This document shows, one piece after another, positions 10,917-26,640 of a DNA stretch of 64,000 bases. Under the pieces are notes generated by a model. The model searched no databases, had not been told where the DNA came from, and saw only the letters and a program-made list of their open reading frames with translations. The translations under genes were made by a program, and so were the position numbers. The DNA comes from an uncultured Luteimonas sp. (GTDB taxonomy: Bacteria; Pseudomonadota; Gammaproteobacteria; Xanthomonadales; Xanthomonadaceae), in assembly GCA_934541015.1 (NCBI GenBank), contig CAKTDC010000015.1, positions 1 through 64,000 on the forward strand, given 5' to 3'. Position 1 is the stretch's first letter. The number at the start of each line of letters is the position of its first letter.

Positions 10917-12149
10917 ATGTCCACGCCACGCAGGCACGATCTCGACTGGGTGCGCGTGTGCGCCTTCGGCGTGCTGGTGCTCTATCACGTGGGCATGTAC
11001 TACGTGACCTGGGACTGGCACGTGAACAGCCCCCGAGCCAGCCATGCGCTGGAGCCGCTGATGATGGCCGCGGCACCGTGGCGGCTGTCGCTGCTGTTCC
11101 TGGTTTCGGGCGCGGCCACCGCCTTCCTGCTCGCCCGGGCCCGTGCCGACGCCGACGCCCGCGGCGGCCGGCCCCGCTTCCTCGGCGTCCGCTCGTGGCG
11201 GCTGCTGCTGCCGCTGCTGTTCGGCATGCTGGTGGTGGTGCCGCCGCAGTCGTACCTCGAAGTGGTGGAAAAGCTGCCCGGCGGCTACCACGACGGCTAC
11301 CTGGCGTTCTGGGCGCGCTACCTGTCCGCGGACGACGGCTTCTGCCGCGGCGGCGACTGCCTGGTCCTGCCGACCTGGAACCACCTGTGGTTCGTGGCCT
11401 ACCTGTGGGTCTACACGGTCGTGCTGTGGGCGCTTGTCCGCTTCGCACCGGGCGCGCTGGCGGTGGCCGGAACGCGGCTGGCGGCGCTGCTGCGCTCACC
11501 TGCCGGCGTGCTGCTGTGGCCGGCGCTGTTCTTCGCCGCCGCGCGGATCGCGCTGGTGGGCGTGTTCGATTCGACCCATGCGCTGGTCGACGACTGGTAC
11601 AACCATGTCCAGTACTTCGCCGCCTTCATGCTCGGCTTCCTGGTCGCGCGCAGGGACGCGGTGTGGGAGGCGATCGGACGCTCGCGCCGGCCGGCGGCGG
11701 CATTGTGGCTGGCGAGCTGGCTGGCGATCGCGCTGTATTTCCAGGCCTACGCGGACGTCGTGCCGCCCGAGCCGCTGCGCCTGGCGATGCGCGTGGTCTG
11801 GGGCCTGAACCAGTGGAGCGCCATCGTCGCCGTGCTCGGCTTCGCGTACCGCCTGCGGCCGGGGGACAGCCCCCTGCTGCGCCATCTGTCGCAGGCGGTC
11901 TTTCCGGTCTACATCCTGCACCAGACGATCATCGTGGTGCTGGCCCACCGGCTCGGGCCGCTCGACCTGCCGCCGCTGCTGGAAGGCCCGCTGCTCGTGG
12001 TCCTGACCTTCGGGCTGTGCTTCGCGGGCGTGGAGGTCATCCGCCGCATCCCGCCGCTGCGTCCGCTGTTCGGCATGAGGTTCCGGAACCGGCGGCCAGC
12101 GGCTGCGGCCGGAGCCTGCGTGGCTACGCCGCCGCCCGATGCTCGATGA
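10917..12149 (+). CDS. membrane acyltransferase (acyltransferase-3/OpgC-like)
   Basis: This encodes 410 residues from the ATG at 10917, preceded by GGAG at 10906-10909. A longer frame upstream has no family-like sequence. The N-terminus HDLDWVRVCAFGVLVLYHV is typical of integral-membrane acyltransferase family 3 enzymes, where the early LDWVR and the YH histidine are conserved. About ten hydrophobic segments follow. Members O-acylate (often succinylate or acetylate) surface glycans and periplasmic glucans; the substrate here cannot be read. The gene is divergent from the LytTR regulator, and its 3' end overlaps the convergent recJ by 26 bp. Confidence 0.88.
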   Translation: MSTPRRHDLDWVRVCAFGVLVLYHVGMYYVTWDWHVNSPRASHALEPLMMAAAPWRLSLLFLVSGAATAFLLARARADADARGGRPRFLGVRSWRLLLPLLFGMLVVVPPQSYLEVVEKLPGGYHDGYLAFWARYLSADDGFCRGGDCLVLPTWNHLWFVAYLWVYTVVLWALVRFAPGALAVAGTRLAALLRSPAGVLLWPALFFAAARIALVGVFDSTHALVDDWYNHVQYFAAFMLGFLVARRDAVWEAIGRSRRPAAALWLASWLAIALYFQAYADVVPPEPLRLAMRVVWGLNQWSAIVAVLGFAYRLRPGDSPLLRHLSQAVFPVYILHQTIIVVLAHRLGPLDLPPLLEGPLLVVLTFGLCFAGVEVIRRIPPLRPLFGMRFRNRRPAAAAGACVATPPPDAR

Positions 12150-13854
12150 TCAGCTGGATCGCCTGCGCGCCGCGATAGTCGTCCGCGGCCAGCCGGTAGG
12201 CCAGGTGGCAGCGGGCGGACGGCCGCTCTCCGGTCCACCCGCCGAAGTGGATGGCATTGACGGGCGCCGGCAGGCCTTCGCCACGCAGCACCAGCCGCAG
12301 GTGGCGCTCCCCGACCACCCGGTAATCGGACACCTCGAACAGGCCATCGAACAGCGGCTCGGGGAAGCCCTGCCCCCAGGGCCCGCCGTCGCGGATGGCA
12401 TCGGCGTGCAGGCGGTCGAACTCGTGGGGCGCAAGCGCGCCGTCGCTGAGGATCTCCGACTGCAGCAGCTCCGGATCGAGCACCGCCTGCACCGCGTCGG
12501 CGAAAGCCCGCTCGAACGCCGCGTAGTTTTCGCGCCGCAGGCTCAGGCCGGCGGCCATGGCGTGACCGCCGAAGCGCCCGAGCAGGCCCGGATGCGCGCT
12601 GTCGATCGCGGCCAGCAGGTCGCGGATGTGCAGACCGGGGATCGAGCGCGCGGATCCGCGCAGCTCGTCGCCTCCGGGGACGGCCGGGGCGAAGGCGACC
12701 ACCGGCCGATGCAGGCGCTCCTTCACCTTCGAGGCGACCAGGCCGACCACGCCCGGATGCCAGTCCGGATGGAACAGGCAGACGGCCATCGCCGCTGCGC
12801 GGTCTTCGGCACCCGCCAGCGCGGCGAGCGCGGCCCCGGCTTCGTCGGTCATGGTCTGCTGCAGACCGCGGCGTTCGGCGTTGATGGCGTGCAGCGCCGC
12901 GGCCAGCCCGCGTGCCTGCGCGGCATCGTCGGTCAGCAGGCACTCCAGTCCCACCGCCATGTCTTCCAGGCGCCCGGCGGCGTTGATCCGCGGCGCGATG
13001 GCGAAGCCGATGTCGGCGGCGGTGAGCCGCGCCTGGCTGCGCCCGGACACCTCGATCAGCGCCTTCAGCCCGGCGCAGCCCCTGCCCGCCCGCAGCCGCC
13101 GCAGCCCGGCCGCGACCAGCGCCCGGTTGTTCGCATCCAGCGGTACCAGGTCGGCCACCGTGCCCACGGCGACCAGGTCCAGCAGCGGCGACAGATCCGG
13201 CCCGGCGCCGTTGAACGCACCGGCTTCGCGCATCCGCGCGCGCAGCGCGAGCAGCACATAGAACATCACCCCCACGCCGGCGAGCATCTTGCTGGGGAAG
13301 GCGTCGCCGCGCAGGTTGGGGTTGACGATGGCGTCGGCCGGCGGCAGCACCTCGCCCGGCAGGTGGTGGTCGGTGACCAGCACCCGCCAGCCCCGCGCCA
13401 CCGCTGCGGTGACGCCGGCATGGCAGGCGATGCCGTGGTCGACGGTGACCAGCAACTGCGGCTCCAGCGCGGCCAGTTCCGCGACCAGCCCTTCGGACAG
13501 GCCGTAGCCGTGGCGGGCGCGGTTGGGCACCGCGTGCACCACGTCGCGCGCGCCGAGCATCCGCAACCCGCGCACGGCGACCGCGCAGGCGGTGGCGCCG
13601 TCACAGTCGAAGTCGCCGACCACCAGGATGCGCTCGCCGCCGGCGATGGCGGCGGCCAGCAGCGCGGTGGCATCGGCCATTCCCGAGAGCGACTGCGGCG
13701 GATGCAGCTGCGCCAGCCCCGGCCGCGCCTCCGCCGGATCGACGATCCCGCGTGCGGCATAGACGCGCCGGAGCAGGGGTGGAATCGCGTCGTGCCAGCC
13801 GGCGGCGGCGGGCGCCGGACATTCCCGCCGGCGGATGCGCGGTGCCGGCGTCAT
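12124..13854 (-). CDS. recJ: single-stranded-DNA-specific exonuclease RecJ
   Basis: RecJ degrades single-stranded DNA 5' to 3' in recombination and repair. The 576-residue protein starts at the ATG at 13854, which overlaps the rpfE stop (ATGA). DHH-family metal motifs are visible: DFDCDG at residues 81-86, VDHG at 138-141 and TDHH at 161-164. The DHHA1 part includes GRFGGHAMAAGLSL. Length is usual for RecJ (about 570). The last 26 bp overlap the end of the convergent acyltransferase gene. The recJ-rpfE-greA order matches Xanthomonas. Confidence 0.96.
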   Translation of the reverse strand: MTPAPRIRRRECPAPAAAGWHDAIPPLLRRVYAARGIVDPAEARPGLAQLHPPQSLSGMADATALLAAAIAGGERILVVGDFDCDGATACAVAVRGLRMLGARDVVHAVPNRARHGYGLSEGLVAELAALEPQLLVTVDHGIACHAGVTAAVARGWRVLVTDHHLPGEVLPPADAIVNPNLRGDAFPSKMLAGVGVMFYVLLALRARMREAGAFNGAGPDLSPLLDLVAVGTVADLVPLDANNRALVAAGLRRLRAGRGCAGLKALIEVSGRSQARLTAADIGFAIAPRINAAGRLEDMAVGLECLLTDDAAQARGLAAALHAINAERRGLQQTMTDEAGAALAALAGAEDRAAAMAVCLFHPDWHPGVVGLVASKVKERLHRPVVAFAPAVPGGDELRGSARSIPGLHIRDLLAAIDSAHPGLLGRFGGHAMAAGLSLRRENYAAFERAFADAVQAVLDPELLQSEILSDGALAPHEFDRLHADAIRDGGPWGQGFPEPLFDGLFEVSDYRVVGERHLRLVLRGEGLPAPVNAIHFGGWTGERPSARCHLAYRLAADDYRGAQAIQLIIEHRAAA

Positions 13855-14786
13855 CCGGCGAAGTCCGGACGCGGCCTGCGCCACCAGCGCCAGCGCTGCC
13901 CCCGGGCCAGCGACCAGCGCAGGCCATCGGCGGTGTCGATCCACAGCTCCTGCAGGTCCCCGCTGCGCAGGGCCGAAAGTGCCGGCTGCAGCCAGTCGCG
14001 CTCCAGCGCGGCCAGGTCCCGGCAGGTGGCCAGGTCGTACACGGCGTCGGCCTCGCCGCTGGCGAAGCACTGCTGCGGCGCGCCGAGGATTCCCGCCGCG
14101 TGCGCAAGCGCGATGCCGGTCTCGTCGTCGCCGGAGTAGCGCGAATGCGGCGATTCGACGTGATCGGGCAGCACTCCGCCGCCCCAGAACCACAGGGAGT
14201 TGACCACCGGCAGCCCGCGCGCGGCCCGCTGCGCGTTCCAGGGATGGTTGTGCAGGACCACCTGCGCCTCGCTCAGCAGCGAGCGCCAGCGGCGGGCGTC
14301 GCCGGCCAGCGGCAGGTGTTCGAACAGGTCGGCGCCAAGCGCATCGTCGGGGCTGGAGAAGGCCGGCCACTTCGACTCGTGCGGCAGGCGCAGGTACCAG
14401 CGCGCCGGTACCGGCGCATCGATGGGAACGCCGGCGTCACCGAACAGCGGCCGCAGCGCCGGCAGCAGCGCCTCCACATCCGCCGCGTCCAGGGCCAGGG
14501 CATCGCCGACCGCCAGCAGCCGCGCGCCGTTGATGTCCGGCCGCACGTGGCAGGGATCGGCGCGCAGCCAGGCCGAACCGGCGGCGTCGCCGGCGTCGGC
14601 ATCCCGGGTCAGCGCGGCCACCGGCCAGTGGTCGGGCACCAGGCGGAAATGCCGGCCCAGCTGCGCGCGCCGCCCGGGGGCGCCGTCGCCCATGCGCTGG
14701 GCCCTGCCGAGCGCGGCGGCCACCGGATCCGACAGGGGCTGGCCGGCGAAGCGGCCGGCCCCGGGCAACAGCAGTGCCGCGCGCAC
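13851..14786 (-). CDS. rpfE: RpfE, conserved protein of the rpf region
   Basis: This 311-residue protein uses a GTG start at 14786, only 2 bp after the greA stop. Its position between greA and recJ is that of rpfE in Xanthomonas, where it was named for effects on pathogenicity-factor production. Its biochemical role is not established. Conserved-looking blocks are LRADPCHVRPD at 74-84, HNHPWN at 179-184 and SLWFWGGGVLP at 197-207. There is no signal peptide or membrane segment, so it should be cytoplasmic. The stop overlaps the recJ start by 4 bp, so the two are likely translated together. The family is clear; the function is not. Confidence 0.88.
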   Translation of the reverse strand: MRAALLLPGAGRFAGQPLSDPVAAALGRAQRMGDGAPGRRAQLGRHFRLVPDHWPVAALTRDADAGDAAGSAWLRADPCHVRPDINGARLLAVGDALALDAADVEALLPALRPLFGDAGVPIDAPVPARWYLRLPHESKWPAFSSPDDALGADLFEHLPLAGDARRWRSLLSEAQVVLHNHPWNAQRAARGLPVVNSLWFWGGGVLPDHVESPHSRYSGDDETGIALAHAAGILGAPQQCFASGEADAVYDLATCRDLAALERDWLQPALSALRSGDLQELWIDTADGLRWSLARGQRWRWWRRPRPDFAG

Positions 14787-14788
14787 GC

Positions 14789-15261
14789 TCAGGCCTTGTA
14801 GCTGACTTCGACCACCTCGTACTCGCGGGTGCCGCCGGGGGCTTCGATGGTCACGCTGTCGCCCTCGTGCTTGCCGATCAGCGCCCGCGCCACCGGCGAG
14901 GAGATCGCGATCAGCCCCTGCTTGATGTCCGCCTCCAGGTCACCGACGATCCGGTAGCTGCGCTCCTCGTCGGTGTCCACGTCGGCCAGCGTCACCCGGG
15001 CGCCGAACACGATCCGCGATCCGGCGTCGAGTTTGGAGGTGTCGATGATCTCCGCGTGCGACAGCTCGCCTTCGAGCTGCTTGATGCGGCCCTCGATGAA
15101 CCCCTGCTGCTCGCGCGCGGCGTGGTATTCGGCGTTTTCCTTGAGGTCGCCGTGGGCGCGCGCCTCGGCGATCGCGTTGATCACCGCCGGCCGCTGCACG
15201 GACTTGAGCTCTTCCAGTTCGGCGCGCAGGCGCTGCGCGCCCTGGAGGGTCATGGGTGCTC

Positions 15262-15265
<4 letters not shown>
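14789..15265 (-). CDS. greA: transcription elongation factor GreA
   Basis: GreA rescues backtracked RNA polymerase by stimulating transcript cleavage. The 158-residue protein has the N-terminal coiled coil with the acidic tip ([18 protein letters not shown]-x-x-E-N-A-E is the functional tip motif) and a C-terminal FKBP-like domain ([14 protein letters not shown]). The start ATG overlaps the carB stop as ATGA. Length equals the family norm. It is followed by rpfE after 2 bp. Confidence 0.97.
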
Positions 15266-18522
<3,257 letters not shown>

Positions 18523-18529
18523 GGAGGGC

Positions 18530-20422
18530 TCAGTTCGCGGCGCTGTCGCCGATGTGCTTGTCGAGGAAGGCTTCCAGGGCGGTGTAGAGGCGCACGTTGT
18601 TCTCGATCTCCTGGAAACCGTGGCCTTCCTTCGCCGCCAGGATCTCGACTTCCGGCGGGCGCCCGGCGTCCACGAGCGCCGACTTCAGCGCCCGGTACTG
18701 CGACATCGGCACGCGTTCGTCGCGCTCGCCGTGGACCAGCATCACCGGCACCCGGATGCGATCGACGTTGTACGCCGCCGATTGCGCCTGCTGCTCGGCC
18801 AGCGTTTCCGGCAGGATCCGGTGCAGATAGCTGCGACCGCTTTCCGACCTGGGGATATCCCCGTCCTTGAACATCAGCGGCAGGCTGTAGACGCCAACGT
18901 AGCCGACCGCGCACCTGTAGCGGTCCGGCTCGCGGACGACGCTCTGCAACGCGGCGTATCCGCCATAGGAGGCGCCGTAGGTGCAGATGCGGCCGGGATC
19001 GGCGATGCCCTCGCGCACGGCCCACTGCACCGCGTCGGTCATGTCGTCGATCATCGTGGTGCCCCAGTTGCGGTAGCCCTTGCGCTCGAAGGCGTTGCCG
19101 TAGCCGCCGGACCCGCGGAAGTTGACCTGGAGGACGGCGTAGCCACGGTTGGCGAGGAACTGGACTTCCGGGTTGAATCCCCATGCGTCGCGCGGACCGT
19201 GCGGGCCGCCGTGCGGGTGCAGGACCATCGGCAGGTTCCTGCCGCTGCTTCCGCGCGGCAGGGTGATGTATCCGTGGACATCGGTTCCGTCGCGCGCGGT
19301 GAAGCTGAACGGCCGCATCTGCGACATCTGTTCGGGCTTGATCCAGCTGCGTGCGGCCAGCAGGAACTTGGCCTGGCTGGTCTGCCGGTCGAAGAGATAG
19401 TAGCTCCCCGGGTCAACGTCGCTGTAGGCGTGGGTGAGCACGTAGCGCCCGTCGCGGCTGATGCCGCCGAAACGGACGAAGTGGTCGGGGAATGCGTTCA
19501 TCAGCCCGGCGTAGGTCCGGACCTCGGCGTGGTCCTTGTTGATGAAGTCCGTTTCCGGCAGGCCGTCCATGTAGTTCACGCCGAGGAGTTCGTCCCCGTC
19601 GCTGCTGTAGAGATAGCCCATGGACTCGACGTTGCCATTGGCCGAGAGCAGCCGCTTCTCCTCGGTTTCCGCATCGATGGCGAACAGCCCGGCGGGCTCG
19701 CCCTTCTCGCTGATTTCGGTGTAGACGAACCTGTTGTCGCGGTCGAATCCCTGCGGGACGTGCCTGGAATCGCCCATCGGCGCCCGGTGGATCTCGACCC
19801 AGCGATCGCCTTCCCTGCGCAGGGTGACGTTATCGCGGTTCTCTTCCATGCCGATCGCGTAGCGCAGGTTGCCCTGGTGATCGACCAGGAAACTGCCGAA
19901 GCGGAGCGGAGCCGTCGCCACCGTCCGGACATCGCCGTTGGCGACGTTCATCTTGAACAGGTAGGCCGAATCAACCGATCGCTGGACCAGGATGTTCCCG
20001 GGATCGTCGTCGAGGGTGTCCACGATCTGATAGGTGCCGCCATTGGGGATGACCGCGCGCCGCTTGCCGTCGACATCGCTCGCCAGCACGTCAGGGGTGC
20101 CCACCCGGAAATCGTAGCGCCCCAGCTTTCGCGACACGTACATGAAGAACCGCGTGTCGTTGACCCACACCACGCGGTCGACGTGGCGGCTGGGGCCGTG
20201 TTCCCAGCTGCCCATGCTCTTCATGTCGGAGACGCGGAGCACGACAAGGATGGTGCGATCTTCCTTCGGCACGGACACCGCGATGTATTCACCCGTCGGG
20301 GACAGCGACACCGAAGTGAAATCCGGGTCCTTGAAGAAGTCCTCGACCGGAATGTCCTTGCCCCATGCCTGGGACGAAAAAACGAGTGCCAGCAGCAGCA
20401 CCAGATGCATCTTCAGTTTCAT
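18530..20422 (-). CDS. secreted S9 (prolyl oligopeptidase) family serine peptidase
   Basis: This encodes 630 residues from the ATG at 20422, preceded by GGGGAGAGA as Shine-Dalgarno. A cleavable signal peptide is visible ([21 protein letters not shown]), placing it in the periplasm or outside; the mature form starts near KDIP. The N-terminal part is a beta-propeller-like region and the C-terminal alpha/beta hydrolase has the catalytic Ser in GASYGGYA, Asp in HGERDERV and His in EGHGFQ. S9 enzymes cleave peptides, often after proline or small residues. It sits between carA and carB in the same direction and may have its own promoter (TATATT at 20468-20463). Confidence 0.92.
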   Translation of the reverse strand: MKLKMHLVLLLALVFSSQAWGKDIPVEDFFKDPDFTSVSLSPTGEYIAVSVPKEDRTILVVLRVSDMKSMGSWEHGPSRHVDRVVWVNDTRFFMYVSRKLGRYDFRVGTPDVLASDVDGKRRAVIPNGGTYQIVDTLDDDPGNILVQRSVDSAYLFKMNVANGDVRTVATAPLRFGSFLVDHQGNLRYAIGMEENRDNVTLRREGDRWVEIHRAPMGDSRHVPQGFDRDNRFVYTEISEKGEPAGLFAIDAETEEKRLLSANGNVESMGYLYSSDGDELLGVNYMDGLPETDFINKDHAEVRTYAGLMNAFPDHFVRFGGISRDGRYVLTHAYSDVDPGSYYLFDRQTSQAKFLLAARSWIKPEQMSQMRPFSFTARDGTDVHGYITLPRGSSGRNLPMVLHPHGGPHGPRDAWGFNPEVQFLANRGYAVLQVNFRGSGGYGNAFERKGYRNWGTTMIDDMTDAVQWAVREGIADPGRICTYGASYGGYAALQSVVREPDRYRCAVGYVGVYSLPLMFKDGDIPRSESGRSYLHRILPETLAEQQAQSAAYNVDRIRVPVMLVHGERDERVPMSQYRALKSALVDAGRPPEVEILAAKEGHGFQEIENNVRLYTALEAFLDKHIGDSAAN

Positions 20423-20462
20423 CGTTCTCTCCCCGCGAAAAATGGTTGCAGCGAAGCAGCGC

Positions 20463-20468
20463 AAATAT
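20463..20468 (-). promoter_or_regulatory. -10-like TATATT before the S9 peptidase gene
   Basis: On the minus strand TATATT lies about 40 nt before the ATG at 20422, within the 73-bp gap after carA. A start about 7 nt downstream would give a leader of roughly 34 nt containing the Shine-Dalgarno. No good -35 is seen. Confidence 0.35.
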
Positions 20469-20495
20469 ACCGGTAGTGCCGAACCCGCCGGCGCT

Positions 20496-21620
<1,125 letters not shown>

Positions 21621-21837
21621 AGGCTTCGCCTACGTGGGGTTGCAGAAAACCGCCGGCGCGGGGGAACCGTCCGGAGGCGAGTGGAATCAGGCGAGCGGGA
21701 ATGATACCGGCAGCGGGGATGGCGCGCCAGTGCGCCGACTGCATGCAGGGCATGCGGTGAACGGCCGTCTGTGCCTTGATGCCCGTCCGCTCCGGCTTCG
21801 GCGGCCGACCCGGCTGTCGCGTTCAGGTTGCTGCGGG

Positions 21838-22545
21838 TCAGATCACGTCGCGGACCCGGTACAGCCCCGGTTCAAGGCCCGGGAGGCGGCGGGCGGCGTG
21901 GAGGGCGCCGCGGGCGAAGATGTCGCGGCTGGTGGCGCGGTGGACCAGCTCGACGCGCTCGCCGGCGGTGGTGAACTGGACCAGGTGCTCGCCGACGATG
22001 TCGCCTGCGCGCAGGGAGGCGTAGCGCACCGTCGCCCCGCCCCGTGCGGCGGCCGCGCCCAGCGACAGTGCGGTACCCGAGGGCGCGTCCTTCTTGTGGA
22101 CGTGGTGGGATTCGACGATGTCGCAATCCCAGTCGGCCAGCGCCGCGGCGGCGCGCTCGACCAGTTCGTCCAGCACCGCCACGCCGAGGCTGAAGTTCGA
22201 CGCCCACAGCACCGGGATCCGCGCGGCGGCCTGCTGCAGCGCGGTGCGCTGGGGGTCGGCCAGCCCGGTGGTGCCCGACACCAGCGGCACCCCGCGCTCG
22301 ACGCACAGCGCCAGCACCGGGTCGAATCCCTCCGGCAGGCTGAAATCCACGGCCACGTCGAACGGCGGCAGCCCCCCCATTTCGCTGGAGGCGAAATACG
22401 GGACTCCGTCCACCACCCGCTGTTCGGGTTTGCGCTGGACGGCGGCGGCCACCTGCAGCCCGGGCATGCCCGCCGCCAGGCGCAGCAGCGCCTGCCCCAT
22501 GCGTCCGGAGGCACCGTGGACCAGCAGCTGGACGGTATCGCTCAT
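21838..22545 (-). CDS. dapB: 4-hydroxy-tetrahydrodipicolinate reductase
   Basis: DapB uses NAD(P)H to reduce 4-hydroxy-tetrahydrodipicolinate in lysine and meso-diaminopimelate synthesis, so it supports the cell wall. The 235-residue protein has the Rossmann motif HGASGRMGQALL and the family signature SHHVHKKDAPSGTA, in which H-H and K are the catalytic and substrate-binding residues. Length is somewhat shorter than the E. coli enzyme (about 270) but common in this family. It lies downstream of dnaJ and upstream of carA, with 181- and 217-bp gaps. Confidence 0.96.
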   Translation of the reverse strand: MSDTVQLLVHGASGRMGQALLRLAAGMPGLQVAAAVQRKPEQRVVDGVPYFASSEMGGLPPFDVAVDFSLPEGFDPVLALCVERGVPLVSGTTGLADPQRTALQQAAARIPVLWASNFSLGVAVLDELVERAAAALADWDCDIVESHHVHKKDAPSGTALSLGAAAARGGATVRYASLRAGDIVGEHLVQFTTAGERVELVHRATSRDIFARGALHAARRLPGLEPGLYRVRDVI

Positions 22546-22630
22546 GCCGGCAGGCTACCCGCCGGCGCCGGGATCAACAAGACAGCGGCGCGGCCGCGGG
22601 AGCCTCGGGACAGCTCCGCTCCCGTCCGCC

Positions 22631-22650
22631 GTTCCCGCGAAGGCGGGAAC
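22631..22650. repeat. REP-like palindrome GTTCCCGC-GAAG-GCGGGAAC
   Basis: A perfect 8-bp stem with a GAAG loop lies between dapB and dnaJ. The same core recurs in variant form near kynU (51392, 51457, 51813), so it belongs to a dispersed intergenic family. Confidence 0.75.
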
Positions 22651-22726
22651 CCATGGATTGCGCACAACGGGCTCACGCCGGTGGATGCCGGTCTTGGCGG
22701 GAATGGCGACCGGTGCCTGGAGGCGC

Positions 22727-23854
22727 TCAGGCCTTCATCCGCTCCCAGAATCCCTTCACGCCGTCGACGAAGGTGCTGGATTTCGGAGAATGCCGGCGCG
22801 CGCCCTCGCCGACGAAGGTCGCTTCGAACTTCTCCAGCAGCTCGCGCTGCTCCGCGGTCAGGTTCACCGGGGTTTCGACCACGACCTTGCAGTACAGGTC
22901 GCCGGGGCTGCGGCTGCGCACCGATTTGACGCCCTTGTCGCGCAGGCGGAAGACCTTGCCGGTCTGGGTCTCGGCGGGAATGCGGATCTCGGCCTCGCCG
23001 CCGAGCGTGGGCACGCGCGCGGTGTCGCCGAGCGCGGCCTGGGAAATGCGGATCGGCACCTCGCAGTGCAGGTCGTCGCCGTCGCGCTCGAAGATGGCGT
23101 GCGGACGCACGCGGATTTCCACGTACAGGTCGCCGGGCTGGGTGCCGGGCGGACCGGCCTCGCCTTCGCCGGCCAGGCGGATGCGGTCGCCGTTGTCGAC
23201 CCCGGCGGGGATCTTCACCGACAGCACCTTCTCCTCCTCCACGCGCCCCATGCCGCGGCAGTCCGCGCACGGATTGGCGATGGTCTGCCCGCGCCCGTGG
23301 CACTGCGGACACGGCTGCTGCATGGAGAAGATGCCGCGCTGGAAGCGCACCTGCCCCCTGCCCTGGCAGGTCGTGCAGGTGTCGAGTCTGCGGTCCTTCG
23401 ACCCGCTGCCGTCGCAGGATGCGCATTCGGCCATGCTCGGCAGGGAGATGCTCTTCTCGATCCCGGCGACGGCGTCTTCCAGCTCCAGTTCGAGCACATA
23501 GCCCACGTCCGCGCCGCGGCGGGGACCGCGGGCGCCGCCACCGCCGCCGAAGATGTTGCCGAAGATGTCGCCGAAGATGTCGCCCATGTCCGGGCCGAAA
23601 CCCGGCCCGGCATTGCCCCCGCCCATGCCGTGCTCGAATGCGGCGTGACCGTGCTGGTCGTACATGCGGCGGCGGCCGCCGTCCGACAGCACTTCGTAGG
23701 CTTCCTTGCACTCCTTGAAGCGCGCCTCGGCCTCGGCATCCCCCGGATTGCGGTCAGGGTGGTACTTCATCGCGCAGCGACGATAGGCCTTCTTCAGGTC
23801 CTCCTCGCTGGCGGTGCGGGACACGCCCAGGACTTCGTAGTAGTCGCGTTTCAT
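22727..23854 (-). CDS. dnaJ: chaperone DnaJ
   Basis: DnaJ is the co-chaperone that delivers substrates to DnaK and stimulates its ATPase. The 375-residue protein has the J domain with the HPD motif ([10 protein letters not shown]), a Gly/Phe-rich linker ([16 protein letters not shown]), four CXXCXGXG zinc-binding repeats ([32 protein letters not shown]) and the C-terminal substrate-binding region. It is the last gene of hrcA-grpE-dnaK-dnaJ, separated from dnaK by a 111-bp gap filled with heptad repeats. Confidence 0.98.
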   Translation of the reverse strand: MKRDYYEVLGVSRTASEEDLKKAYRRCAMKYHPDRNPGDAEAEARFKECKEAYEVLSDGGRRRMYDQHGHAAFEHGMGGGNAGPGFGPDMGDIFGDIFGNIFGGGGGARGPRRGADVGYVLELELEDAVAGIEKSISLPSMAECASCDGSGSKDRRLDTCTTCQGRGQVRFQRGIFSMQQPCPQCHGRGQTIANPCADCRGMGRVEEEKVLSVKIPAGVDNGDRIRLAGEGEAGPPGTQPGDLYVEIRVRPHAIFERDGDDLHCEVPIRISQAALGDTARVPTLGGEAEIRIPAETQTGKVFRLRDKGVKSVRSRSPGDLYCKVVVETPVNLTAEQRELLEKFEATFVGEGARRHSPKSSTFVDGVKGFWERMKA

Positions 23855-23859
23855 TGAGC

Positions 23860-23965
23860 CGGGATTGGGGATTCGGGATTGGGGATTGGTAGATGCGGGG
23901 CAACCCGGGTCGGGACGTAGAAGAGCGGAGCTGGAGCCCCGCTCTTCCGAATCCCGAATCCCGAA

Positions 23966-23979
<14 letters not shown>
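23860..23979. repeat. pair of inverted heptad arrays between dnaK and dnaJ
   Basis: The left array at 23860-23889 is four GGGATT(G/C) units; the right array at 23946-23979 is the inverse unit, (G)AATCCC, about four copies. About 56 bp lie between them. The right array runs into dnaK, whose TAA stop (23966-23968) and last residues are encoded by repeat units. Confidence 0.75.
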
Positions 23980-25888
<1,909 letters not shown>

Positions 25889-25942
25889 TGCGGGTTCCCT
25901 CTGGAATTCGATGTTGGGGCGGCGCGGCCGCCCATGTCGCTG

Positions 25943-25970
25943 ATGTAAGGACGCGGGGTGGGGATTCAAG
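25943..25970 (-). promoter_or_regulatory. possible sigma-32 promoter before dnaK
   Basis: On the minus strand CTTGAA (25970-25965) is a perfect sigma-32 -35 core; a weak -10 (CCTTACAT) follows after 14 nt. The gap of 169 bp before dnaK otherwise holds no recognisable signal. The -10 match is partial, so this is tentative. Confidence 0.35.
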
Positions 25971-26057
25971 GGGCCGGCGGCCCCCCGGGGGGCGAGGCTG
26001 GAGGGCCTGGGCCGAAGGACGGAAGCCGGAGTCCGGCAGCCGGCCCCCGGCCGGCGA

Positions 26058-26567
26058 TCAGTCCTGCTTCGCCACCGACACCAGTGCCGGACGCAGCAGC
26101 TGGTCGTTGAGCACATAGCCCTTCTGGAACACCTGGAACACGGTGCCGGGGGCGACTTCGGCCGTCTCGACCGCGCTCATCGCGTTGTGCCGCTCCGGGT
26201 CGAAGGCGTCGCCGGGGCTGGGCGCGACTTCGGTCAGGCCGTTGTTGCCGCACACCCGCGCCAGTTCGCGCAGGGTCAGCACCACGCCGTCGCGCAGGGG
26301 GTCCTCGACCGGGGCGTTGGCGAGCGCGGCCTCGAGGCTGTCGAACACCGGCAGCAGGTCGCCCAGCAGCTGCTTGTTGGCGTAGCGGCAGGCGTTGCGC
26401 ACGTCGCGCTCCAGGCGCTTGCGCTGGTTTTCCATCTCCGCGCGATCGAGCAGCGACTGCGCGCGCAGCTGCTCCAGTTCCGCGCTCAGGGCCTCGATCC
26501 GGGCCTCGTCGGTGATCTGTCCTTCGGCCGCTTCGGGCGCGGCGTCCTGCATGGGTTCAGTGGTCAT
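26058..26567 (-). CDS. grpE: nucleotide exchange factor GrpE
   Basis: GrpE promotes ADP release from DnaK. The 169-residue protein has the long N-terminal coiled coil (residues about 20-65, [17 protein letters not shown] region) and the beta-wing domain with the family signature near [19 protein letters not shown]. It follows hrcA after 45 bp and precedes dnaK. Expression is probably from the sigma-32-type promoter located in the end of hrcA (26613-26640). Confidence 0.96.
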   Translation of the reverse strand: MTTEPMQDAAPEAAEGQITDEARIEALSAELEQLRAQSLLDRAEMENQRKRLERDVRNACRYANKQLLGDLLPVFDSLEAALANAPVEDPLRDGVVLTLRELARVCGNNGLTEVAPSPGDAFDPERHNAMSAVETAEVAPGTVFQVFQKGYVLNDQLLRPALVSVAKQD

Positions 26568-26612
26568 GTCCTGGGCTGGAAAAGGCGGTCGTCAGGGCCG
26601 CCGATCCCGGAG

Positions 26613-26640
26613 CTATGGGGCCGCGGCGTCCGGATTCAAG
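26613..26640 (-). promoter_or_regulatory. sigma-32-type heat-shock promoter inside hrcA 3' end
   Basis: On the minus strand CTTGAA (26640-26635), 14 nt, then CCCCAT (26620-26615) match both sigma-32 core hexamers exactly. The hexamers also encode the last residues of HrcA and abut its TAG stop. A transcript starting near 26607 would have a leader of about 40 nt before grpE. Confidence 0.75.
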
